Below are positions 1 to 9,365 of a stretch of DNA of 64,000 nucleotides, one piece after another; position 1 is the stretch's first letter; every line of letters starts with the position of its first letter. Source of the stretch: Ustilago trichophora (Eukaryota; Basidiomycota; Ustilaginomycetes; Ustilaginales; Ustilaginaceae). The notes below the pieces were generated by a model, which saw nothing but the letters and a program-made list of their open reading frames with translations, was not told where the DNA came from and made no database searches. The translations under genes were made by a program, and so were the position numbers. The DNA is taken from contig OOIN01000033.1 in the NCBI GenBank assembly GCA_900323505.1, positions 124,001 through 188,000 on the forward strand, in the 5' to 3' direction.

Positions 1-373
1 AGTCCTGCGATGGAGCGATGGAACTGAAGTAGATGGATGGACGGAGAGCTTCAAGCCATCAAAGAACGCAGCGAGTGTATGAGACGATGACGAACAGAAG
101 TGTGCCGAATGCTGGGCAGGGAGAGTGTGAGCGGTGTGGAGTGGAAATGGCTGAGCAACGACTGGACGGACCGTGGATTGATTCTTGAGTGTGAATTGGC
201 AGAGAGCGAGTGAAAACGGATTGCGGAGGCTATCGGCAAATTTGGCGGGTGAATACAAGCTGAGAGACACGCTGCCACCTGACCGCACAGCTGGGCAGAA
301 AATGGGCAGCCAAGCAAGAGAGTAGGAAAGAAACGAAAAAGAGCCCCACACAACCTTGATTGAAATGAAAATG

Positions 374-410
<37 letters not shown>

Positions 411-2753
411 TAAAAAAGAGGTGGGCTTAATCGAATGGAAAGAGACCGGCAATCCCACCTAACAGCATCACACGGTCGCAGCATTCAGCCTTTTGCTGTC
501 GGACAGTCAGGCGGCTCAAGAGCGAGAGATATCTCTCCGCTATCATGCTCACAAGCACAAAAACGCCCGTCTTTACAGTTACGTGAACGGCATCCCATGG
601 TGAAGGCTTGATGACACGGGACAATGAGCCGAGCCGCGAGCTTACAGAGAGCACTGTCAATCGGGTGCGGATCGCGAAAGTCCCGACCGAAATCTGACGA
701 GTAGAATCCCAACCCCCAAGTCCAAGTCACTCGACCATCTCTGTCCTGTATCGCTCGAGCCCGATGCGATGCGATGAGTTGAGGATTGGCAAGAGAGGAT
801 TCGGCAATCACCGCGGGCGCCAAAAGAGGGAAGGCGAGCACGTTGGATATGCAGACCAAACGGCACTTGGAGCAGAGGCGAGCCCAAAGCGAACCGAGTG
901 GGGCGCGTTTTTGTGTGACGCGCCGTTTGACACTCGAGCGATGCACTATTGGAGCCTCGAGAGATGCAAAGACGCGCATTTGGGGTTTTTGGAGGCACTT
1001 GAGCAGTGACGATGCGTTTTGCTGTGGGCATTCCTCATGCTTGATTCTGTCTCTCTGCTCCTCCTTCATCCATCCGAGAAAGGATATGTCGACATTCTTT
1101 CGTCGTTCAAACTGGATAGTTGCAAGCACAGGATCATCAAACCAAGCTTGTGTCAAGAAGTGTGACCATCAAGAACGAAAGAGCTCCAGAGAAAGGTCCA
1201 ACTGAATGCCGTTTCGTCGTTCCTTGTTGGCATTGGAAGGCGGGAACCTCGCTCGGCTAGACCTCGTCATATCACAACACGGTTTCATGGCGAGGAGTCA
1301 GGTTCTGCTTCAACATAGTCTACAATGGCCCTCAGTAGGCGATTCACCGTGACCATGAGCTGACACAGGGCTGTGTACATGATGCGGCACTCCAATCCGA
1401 TGTGCACACAGTGTCTTTCTTGCTTACATCGCGACTCAACGGCGTCCAGAGGACCAACGAAATGGGCTCGAGGGGGATTGCGAGCGAAAGCAGCAGCTAA
1501 GGAATCTTGTCTCTGCGATGGCTGATGCCTCTAGTCAACTTTGAACTGCCCCCCATTTTCTTCATCACCTATGCACATCGGTTTTTTAGCAACGTCGACG
1601 ATTCATTTTCCGGCATGCATTCATCCGCACTCGAGAGAGACAAGCTGGTCAAGCAAAGCGCAGCGTAGTTATGAAAACGGATGCGCCAAAGTGAAGTATG
1701 CGCAGGCACAGAAGGAAACAGGACTTGTGTGCGAGACATAGAGAGAGAGAGAGAGGATAGAGAATGAGAATAGGGAAAAGGATGTTGGCAATTTCATTCC
1801 AAAAGCTCGCGACAGGGAGAGAATGTGCTGCTGTGTAGCAAAAAGGTGGGTTTCAAAGAGACAACAGAGTGACTACGAAGAGGCGGGGGCATGGGCCCCT
1901 CTCTCTTTCTCCTCTTGTGTTTGCCTCGTTGACCGAATCTGTACTGCACACGCAGGGTTTTGGGCTCAATTCGGCTGCATTGCCACTCTCTTGAATGCTC
2001 TTCCTTCGAGAGCCGAGGTGCGTGTGAACAAGGAAGGGCACATGAGCTCCGCAAGTCTATCGCGTTCTCTTAACAACTCTTTTCATCCAATATCATCTTC
2101 TATATTCAAAAGGCGAGACAAAGTCAAAAGGTCTCTTACCTGGTTGCTTCGCGTCGGACACAGAGGCGCCCCCCTGAATGAAACAGAAGCGCGAGAGCTT
2201 GAAGCGTCTCTGAAGACATCCATTCCATCCCATCCCATCCATCCACGCGTTGCGACCAACGTCTTGTTTCGTAGCTGTCTACTGCTGTTGCTGATGCTGC
2301 ACAAGGAGGATCAGGGTCGTGTCGTGTTCTCTTTGCATATGCAGTGTTTGAGTTGCATCGACGTGCGTGCGCATCCTTCCTATGTGCGGCTCTTGACCAG
2401 TGTACACTACTGCAACTCTAGCTTTGCCTCGTGTGGGGTTCTCTCAACACACAGTGTGTGATTTCTCCCGTTGCCGCTTTCCAAGACTGGGCTCAGTCAA
2501 TTCCAGTAGTTACGCCCTTTCTTTCTTTGGACCCCTTCTCTTTCCCTTTGCCCTTAAGTGTCCGTCGTGTCCTCCTAGACGTGTCAAAAAGGTCGTTCCC
2601 TATTCCCCTCAAATACCTTGCCCTTTTTCTTGCCCCCCCCTTTCCCCCCCCTTCCATCATCCATCTTTCGATTTTCCTTCGAACTCCATCTTCTCACACG
2701 AGCAAACCTCTCAAACCTCCCCAAACACTTTCTTTTCCCTTTTCCTCTTCAAC
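1..2753. other. Gene-free left flank
   Basis: I see no convincing protein gene here. Open frames of 130 to 220 codons exist on both strands, but they have no recognisable domain and their composition looks like untranslated DNA. The stretch holds a 30-base A run near 376 and short CATCC repeats near 2220. From about 2480 to 2753 the + strand becomes strongly C/T-rich and leads into the YABBY-like gene, as fungal promoters and leaders often do. Confidence 0.5.
376..405. repeat. Poly(A) run, 30 bases
   Basis: An uninterrupted run of 30 A residues on the + strand. It is a simple homopolymer. No gene body or target-site duplication next to it suggests a retroposed copy. Confidence 0.9.
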
Positions 2754-2939
2754 ATGCCTCCCAAGAAGACCGGTGCTGCTGCTGCCAAGAAGGGCAAGTC
2801 GTCCGCTTACAACAAGTACATGAAGGAACAGCTCGCCAAGCTCAAGACCGAGAAGCCTTCCATCACCCACAAGGAGCGCTTCAAGCTCGCCGCCACCTCG
2901 TGGGCCTCGTCCAAGGAGAACCCCAAGAACAAGGCCTAA
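2754..2939 (+). CDS. Small YABBY-like HMG-type DNA-binding protein (61 aa)
   Basis: A 61-residue basic protein. Residues 1-15 are a Lys/Ala-rich tail (MPPKKTG, then AAAAKKGK). Residues 17-57 follow the C-terminal half of the plant YABBY domain, with the hallmarks SAYNKYMKE, a Lys-rich helix, ITHKERF and AATSWA. In plants this part is an HMG-like helical DNA-binding module. Small stand-alone versions occur widely in fungi and are presumed nuclear chromatin-associated proteins, but I know of no defined role. The frame stays open upstream to 2400. I chose the ATG at 2754 because the product then starts with the usual MPPKK and the upstream codons are pyrimidine-rich leader. The gene is short, intron-free, and preceded by a long C/T tract typical of strongly expressed fungal genes. 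Family assignment is firm; function is inferred. Confidence 0.82.
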   Translation: MPPKKTGAAAAKKGKSSAYNKYMKEQLAKLKTEKPSITHKERFKLAATSWASSKENPKNKA

Positions 2940-4276
2940 ATATCGCGTCGCGTTGATCTTGTGTACCAATTGTTTCCCATCCGCCTTTCTCCCCCCCTTC
3001 GTCTTCCTTTCGCGCGTGCCTGCGATTCGAGCTTGACTTTTTTTCTTTTTCACCAATGTACCCTACGATCATGCTTTAAGACCCTCCCCCTTCCGCCGTT
3101 GATTCTCAACTTCGAGTTCTTTGGCAAGCGTTAGAGATGTCCATCATCGCAACCGGGTCGTCACCTCATCTCGTCTTTCTACCTCGCCAATATGTAAGTC
3201 TGATTTGCCCCTTGATCTTTCCTTTCATGTTGCCCTGTCCGCCAAGTTTGCGACGCGTCATTTGCATTCCAGCGTTGTCATCAGCAGCCATTCTGCTCTG
3301 TCTGCGCGTCGATCACCCTTCACGAGCAAGCCATGATGACGAAATCAGCTTCGGCATAGCCAAGCATGACCTTTCTTTACACAGCCTCTCTCGATACGTG
3401 TGGCGGCGCCAGGGGTGGCTCCATCGGCCAAGAGCTCTTTCTTGGTGTATCGTTTCTTTCCGGACGCGAACGGGGCAACTCGCAATTTTTAGTTTCTAAT
3501 TCCGTTCTCGAGAATCGCGTCCCCACCACACGTCGCTTCCCCTTCGCTTCCCTTTCGCTTCCCTTTCGCTTCCCCTTTCCACATCCAATCCCATTGGCGT
3601 TTGACCTGCCGCATAGCAGAAGCTGTCTACATGTCCATTGGTTCCAGATCAAACAGTGTCATCGACACGCTAGACCGGAACCGAGGCATAAAACGGATGC
3701 ACCGTGCGCACCCGCTGCAGGGACGCGTCTGTCCCTCTTTTCTCGGCTAAATCGCACATTTTGACAGCCTTGCTCGATGCACTTTTTTTTGTTTTGTTTT
3801 TTTTCTTATTCTTTGTGCTGACCACCACTGCCCTTTTTCTTCCTTTGCTTTGCTTCTCGCTGTGCTAAAACTATTGATTGTCTGGTAGTGTAATACTATG
3901 TTTTCGACCCTTTCTTGCTATCGCAATTGCTATCGCAATTGGATCCGAGAGAGTGTGTATGTATGTGCAGGAGAATGAGATTGCGACATGAAACTTTATC
4001 TACCGTGGACACCACCGGACTGTGCATTCTCACACATGCTTCACTTCCGTAGCTCAGCTCAAGCCACTTTCACCGCTGCCCCATCACTCCAAAACAGCAT
4101 TGGAAACAATCACAACTCGATTAACCGTGGCAAAACCATTACACAACCAACGAAACAACAAGAACCGAGACTGAAGAACCGTGACTTATGGAAGCAAAAC
4201 TTTCTTGGGACCGTGATAAAAACTACCACGTAAACCGTGACCACCTACCTTTTTGCAGTAGCTATGTTGCGGTTTG
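2940..4276. other. Intergenic region between convergent genes
   Basis: Spacer between the stop codons of the YABBY-like gene and the SSUH2-like gene, so it should hold both 3' untranslated regions. It contains C/T-rich stretches, a short CTTCCCTTTCG-type tandem repeat near 3535-3570 and T runs near 3780-3810. I see no coding sequence. Confidence 0.5.
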
Positions 4277-6661
4277 TCAAACCCTAGTCTTGGCAGGGAT
4301 AGTGCCCGAACTATGACTGGAGGTGCTACCTTTACTTGCTCCACCATGGGCCGTGTCGTAAGAAGCCATCGAGAGGCCGGACAAACTAGAAGTTGTTAGA
4401 GCTGGACTTCCTGGTGTCGAGCCATTCCTCGTCCATGGTTTCCGAGGCGCTGACAGGCCACTTGCCGATGTTGTGGGGCTATTTCTGGCAGAAGTAAACG
4501 AAAGCAGGGATGAGCTTGGACTGCAGGATGATAATGAGGCGGCAGAGGTAGGGGTGATGTTAAGTGGGGGAAGTTGCCACCGAGATTTCGAGTCGGAGCA
4601 GGAAGGGACGATTGTCTCTGGCTCATCGCCTCCTGTTATGCGGTAAGAGGAGGAGGTGGAGGAGGAGTAGGAAGGGTGACGAGGTGCATCTCGACTGCTA
4701 TTACCCCGAAGCGTGTGGGAATCGCGAGAAGAGTTGCCTCCGACGCGCTGTTGATGACCAGCGGCACGTTGAAAGAAGGAAAAGGCAGAAGGAGAGTACG
4801 AGTCGTCGGTACTGCTGCCACCGCTCGTGTAGATGCTTGCCGATCGACTTTCCTCCATCATGAAAGAGAGATGCTTCGACGTGGCCATGTCAACCAGCTC
4901 GAGATCGATGAATCTATACGTCCCCTCGGGCTGGACAACCGCCGTAACCGGCAGGTTGGAAAGCGCATAGGCCAGCTCGCCAGACTCGATGATTCGACTC
5001 TGCTCCTCGGTCAGCCCTGCACCCGCATGACCCCGTACACATCCACCATCGGTAATGTCGAATGTGCGAAAGACACCGTTACCTTTGTTGATCACCGCCA
5101 CGCTGTTGCAACTGCGTCTTTCGAGGGTCGCTTTTGCCATCAGGAGGCGTGCATCGTGCTCCTTGTGGTGTGCTCGACCCACGCGAAGGGCGCACGAACG
5201 GACTGCTTCGAGAGAGCGCATACGAAGCACATCGACATGCGACATGGCCTTGGTCGTCTTGGGAAGGTACGCTCGGAAGGCGTTTTGATGCTTGCCCGCA
5301 CGATGCCGCGCAGGCATGGTGAGAGGGAGGAACGTCGACTGGCGCAGAGTCACGCAGACCACATAGGTCGCTTTGACCGCACCGCTTCCCTGACAGTGTT
5401 TGCACCCGACCACACCATCGCCGTGACGATTGATGATGTTCTTGCGATGCGCCTCGTATCCTTGTCCTAGGCGTTGGTGATGCGGGCTGCTGCAGGTGCT
5501 ACAGCGCACCGCGCAAGTAGTGTCGCTGAGCTCGATGAAGGAACGCAGTTTCTTGCGCTCTACAATCGCCCGACTATCTATCTGACAGTCCCACGGGCTG
5601 TACACAAGCGGCGGCTCCTCCAGTACATTCGAACCTGGCTCTGCAGGACCTTTGACCACCCAATTTCCCTGTCGATGCTCGGTGTAGATTATCATCTTGA
5701 GCTCGGCCGTCTCGAAACGACTGAGTACGACCAGGTCAAAATTGGCTTCGCGGTCGGCGAGCTCCTTGTCGCGTTTGAGCATCCTGTCGTGAGACGAGGT
5801 GGAGCCGGCTGATGAGCTGGCACGACTGCGGCCGATAGAGTCGGAGGGCGATGCTGCGCCATTGGGCATGGGGTCGTGTACTGAGTTCTGGCCTGCGAGA
5901 GCTTTGGCTTGCTTCTTGCCGAAAGAAATCTTTTTACGGAGGATTTTTTCCTTCCACTGACCACTTGGTGCTGGGACGGCAAGCCACTCGGAAAGACCTC
6001 TCTCATCGAGCTGCCTCAGCTCGCTGGGGCCGCCCTCGATAACATCTTCGCGGCGCTGAGAGATTTGGTCCAGCGCAGCGGCGACGATGCGTCGGCGGAG
6101 GCCGAATACGCTAGGTGCTTCGGTCTGGGCGAGATCGACGTCGGTGTACTGGATGTGAAGTTTGGCAACCTGGTTGCGGATCGAGGTCTCATGCCAGTCG
6201 GTTTCCATCGACGACGAAGTGGTGCTGCTACTGCTGCTGCTGGCGGAAGCGCTTGAAATGTCGGACTCGATGTAGTTCGAGGGATGAGAGTGATGGACTA
6301 GCTCGGAACCGTCGTTGTCGAGTCCCTCGTCTGCATCCACGTCTTTAGGCACGGAAGGAAGCGGCTTGATGCAATATACTGCGTCTCGTGCGTGGTTTTG
6401 ATGATGAAGAGGCCGAGTGGCAGTAGGAACTAGGCTTTGTGCGGTTACGCTTTGGTGATTGGTGAGGTTGGTGGTGTTGATAGGAGTGATGGTGGTTCGA
6501 TGCAGAGGGGTAGCTTTAGTAAAGCTGGAGGAAGCCACATGATGTTGGTGAACACCGGCGAGGTGACAAGCTGCGGACTGAGAAGGGTGGGCGGAAACGA
6601 GTTTGGTGATGGAGGAGTGTGCCAGAGTGGAGGGTCGAGAACGATCTCGCAGGTCAGGCAT
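4277..6661 (-). CDS. SSUH2-like protein with DnaJ-type zinc motifs (794 aa)
   Basis: An intron-free frame of 794 codons. The middle (about residues 320-600) matches the SSUH2 family pattern. A segment with FETAELKMIIYTEHR comes first, then a P-W-D core (YSPWDCQID), then cysteine motifs of the DnaJ central-domain type (CSTC, and CKHCQGSG a few dozen residues later), and then a conserved beta-rich region. There is no J domain, as in other SSUH2 proteins. Only two CxxC pairs are visible, fewer than the four of a full DnaJ zinc domain, so the zinc site may be reduced. The first 150 residues (Ser/Thr/His-rich) and last 150 (Ser-rich) look disordered. The biochemical role of the family is unknown; a chaperone-like or scaffold role is only a guess from the zinc motif. 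The start is the first Met of the frame, with no upstream exon seen. Confidence 0.68.
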   Translation of the reverse strand: MPDLRDRSRPSTLAHSSITKLVSAHPSQSAACHLAGVHQHHVASSSFTKATPLHRTTITPINTTNLTNHQSVTAQSLVPTATRPLHHQNHARDAVYCIKPLPSVPKDVDADEGLDNDGSELVHHSHPSNYIESDISSASASSSSSSTTSSSMETDWHETSIRNQVAKLHIQYTDVDLAQTEAPSVFGLRRRIVAAALDQISQRREDVIEGGPSELRQLDERGLSEWLAVPAPSGQWKEKILRKKISFGKKQAKALAGQNSVHDPMPNGAASPSDSIGRSRASSSAGSTSSHDRMLKRDKELADREANFDLVVLSRFETAELKMIIYTEHRQGNWVVKGPAEPGSNVLEEPPLVYSPWDCQIDSRAIVERKKLRSFIELSDTTCAVRCSTCSSPHHQRLGQGYEAHRKNIINRHGDGVVGCKHCQGSGAVKATYVVCVTLRQSTFLPLTMPARHRAGKHQNAFRAYLPKTTKAMSHVDVLRMRSLEAVRSCALRVGRAHHKEHDARLLMAKATLERRSCNSVAVINKGNGVFRTFDITDGGCVRGHAGAGLTEEQSRIIESGELAYALSNLPVTAVVQPEGTYRFIDLELVDMATSKHLSFMMEESRSASIYTSGGSSTDDSYSPSAFSFFQRAAGHQQRVGGNSSRDSHTLRGNSSRDAPRHPSYSSSTSSSYRITGGDEPETIVPSCSDSKSRWQLPPLNITPTSAASLSSCSPSSSLLSFTSARNSPTTSASGLSAPRKPWTRNGSTPGSPALTTSSLSGLSMASYDTAHGGASKGSTSSHSSGTIPAKTRV

Positions 6662-8609
6662 GACTTCGGAAAGTGAGCTCGGGAAGATTTATTTTTATTT
6701 AGTTGATCCGCTTTGGTGGTGTAGGCTTTGTGCTAGCTAAAATTCTAGGCGTTGGGCGGCGGCAGTTTCAGAAAACTCGCAAAGGGGCGCCTTCATGCAT
6801 ATAGAGCCGCAACTTGTGCGGTTGACTCGGATCAGCTGGACAGGGGAGCGATCCGAGCAAGAGAAGATCGGCACTAGGCAGAAGAATAAAGCTACAGACC
6901 CGATCCGTGCTGCAGTGCAGAGAGATGCAGGGTTCTCGTGGGATGGCTGACTGATTGAATGATTGAAGCTAGTTTAGCGTGTGTGCTGAATAGAGTTGAT
7001 AAGGAGTGGTCCAAACTTTCGGGAGCCAAGATCTACCGTTGCTTTTTCGATAGCGCTGAAGAAGAAGAGTGGATGTGACTGCTTCAAGAGCCGTCGAAGA
7101 TGAGATGATAGGCGATATGAGCGTGAGTCGCAATCGATGCTCTGTTGATGGTAGTCGAACGACCAAAGGGTGGTAAAGCCAGCTCTAAACTGTGGCTGAG
7201 TGCTCGTGTTGAGATCGTGCTGAGAGGGTTATATGCGGACCGCCCGACGATTCGTCCAAACAGACTGCCGCCGGTCTGGAATCAGCGATGGTGGGATGAG
7301 GTGAAGGTGTGGTTGGTGAGGTATCGTGTACCTGCGTTGGTGATGACGTGGGTTTGCAAATTGTGACTGGGCCGGCGATGCACCCCAAGTGAAGCACGTC
7401 GTTGCTGTATGACGAGACGATGATTGGGGTCTGGAGTTGAGCTCGAATGTTGGTGATGAAAAGGTTGACGGATGGTGAGAAGCCAGTTGCGGGAGTTGGT
7501 GATGAAGCGTAAGTTGGTCGAGATGAAGTCTGCTTCGGAAGTGGCTGTGCGTGGTAGAGAGCAGAGGAGCTGGTTTGAATGCGTACGCCAAGACCAAAGA
7601 TCCGTGACAGGAGGACAAAGGATTGGGAAGCCGGGTCGTTCTGAGTTGCCGATTGTGTTCCGTGTTTCAGAGAGCGCATACGGTGCAGCGAGCAAGAGTT
7701 GTGACAGAAAACCTCCGACTGTGCTTTGTCGGCGATGGACAGCAGCAGCACTTTCCGGTGCTTTGAGAGAATGGGGCGGAGATGGAAATCAGAAAGACAT
7801 GGTACAGAGCTGTTGCAGTCAGTCGACAAGGGTGTATGGTGGTGGAGAGGCCGTGGGAGTGTGAGCAGACCAGATGGTGGCAACAAAAGCCCTTTTTGGC
7901 TACAGCCCACTTTGTGCTCAGCACTGCACTGTTGCACTGTAGCACAACTCGAACGCCGAACCAATGCAATGGTCACACATCCCACTCTGAGATTCCGGGG
8001 AGGCCGAATGAGCAGAGCAGAGCAGAGCAGAGCAATCACAATCTTGGCTCGGACAAGCCGACCATTGTCAACACACACACTCTGAGCTTGTGGGCCATGC
8101 AGGGTAATTAGCCGCTCAAAAAACCCTTTGATCCACACAACTTTGAAATCAAAGAGTCTTATGCGCAACCATGTGTGTGCATGTATGTGTTACTTTCTGT
8201 ATCTTGCTTGAGCTTTGAGTTTAGGCTGCCTTCCATGAAAGTGGTTGGCCTCGCTGTCTTCGTGTCACTCGGGGGGATCAAAAACTCCGCTTACAACTCC
8301 GACGCCACGCTTTTTTTTTTTGTTCTGCGTTTTTGACTGCAACACACCATGGCTTCCCACGCGTCATCAACCCACCGCTATCGTTATCGTATGCGCAAAG
8401 GCTTTTCGTCCTAAGAAGATGAGCCTGGACGACCGCAAAGGCAAATCGAGTAGGACGATAAAGTGGTTTTGTGTGAAAAAGAAAAAAAAAAGCTTTTGTA
8501 TGCTGATGTGAGTGTGAGTGTATGTGTGTGTTTCGTGTTGTAATGCTTCGGAGTTCGCACCGGCCCCGTGGGAAGATCTGTCGATCCCTGTACACCAATG
8601 CATGAAAAC

Positions 8610-8633
8610 TTTTTTTTTTTTTTTTTTTTTTTT
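8610..8633. repeat. Poly(T) run
   Basis: A run of 24 T residues on the + strand inside the gene-free region. Confidence 0.85.
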
Positions 8634-9232
8634 CACGACTTGCCGGTCTGCCAACCCTGGAAACCGTTCCTTTCTTTTTGGGTTCGATCCTCGGAATCTC
8701 GGCACGCATACTCTGTATGCTGGAACCAGTGCCATCAGATGTGCCCTTGAAAAAAGGAAGAAAAGTGGAGCCTGAACCACAATCTGAGTGACACTGTGTT
8801 TGGTATCGTGTGGTTGTGCCGTCAAAGAATGAATTCCGACTGCCGTGCTTCGAGCTTTCTTTTGACGTTGCTGCGGTCTGCTGATCGTGTCTTAGATCGG
8901 AGTCGTCGACTTGTGCGTGCATGCACTTGATAATATCATCAGACCTGAACAAAGCTGCCTTCACTTTTTCGGTGATTGCAACCACGATCTTGCTCAGATG
9001 GTGGCTTGATAAATCCAAGGGGATCTTCTGTATCAGAGCAGTCTGTGACAACCGGGATTTGTTGCCAGCCTCACGAAACTTTATGTACAAGGTTCGAGAA
9101 CACGCACGCAAACGAACAAACGTTGGATCGGGGCCAACGTCATCCAATCGCACGATGCAATCTTCTGTCCTTTCACAACACCTTGCCGCTCTTGCTCACA
9201 ACCCAACTCCATCACCATCGTCACATACACGC

Positions 9233-9233
<1 letters not shown>

Positions 9234-9269
<36 letters not shown>
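9234..9269. repeat. (CA)n microsatellite
   Basis: About 17 CA units just downstream of the RhoGEF stop codon, hence probably in or near its 3' untranslated region. Confidence 0.9.
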
Positions 9270-9270
<1 letters not shown>

Positions 9271-9365
9271 CTACAGTCCAATATGAGAGATAAAAGAACC
9301 TTGCATTGCTATTGATCAAATTCGCCCAGTCTACACTCTGACCCCCTTGTCTCTCCCTCGCTAAC

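Larger units (their letters stand above)
6662..9365. other. Gene-free intergenic region with microsatellites
   Basis: About 2.7 kb between the start of the SSUH2-like gene and the end of the RhoGEF gene, both on the minus strand. It should include the SSUH2-like promoter. It holds an AGCAG tandem repeat (8011-8034), a 24-base T run (8610-8633) and a CA microsatellite (9234-9269). Open frames of 291 and 327 codons on the minus strand are low-complexity, have no recognisable domain, and I do not call them genes. Confidence 0.5.

Noticed and set aside
485..1156. 223-codon open frame on the minus strand
   Set aside because: No family resemblance, no promoter or splice context; chance frame in a region with frames on all strands.
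1823..2461. 212-codon open frame on the + strand
   Set aside because: No domain, Cys/Ser/Arg-rich like other spacer frames, ends in the pyrimidine tract of the next gene's promoter.
4574..5470. 298-codon open frame on the + strand
   Set aside because: Antisense shadow of the SSUH2-like gene, which has the recognisable motifs.
7185..8168. 327-codon open frame on the minus strand
   Set aside because: Rich in Ser, His, Thr and Cys without any recognisable domain; composition resembles untranslated spacer, and shorter frames overlap it in every register.
8677..8700. GGTTCGATCC, resembling a tRNA B box
   Set aside because: No cloverleaf can be drawn around it; it follows a T-rich tract without an A box.
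8278..9153. 291-codon open frame on the minus strand
   Set aside because: Contains homopolymer Lys from the poly(T) run and no domain; a product of low complexity.
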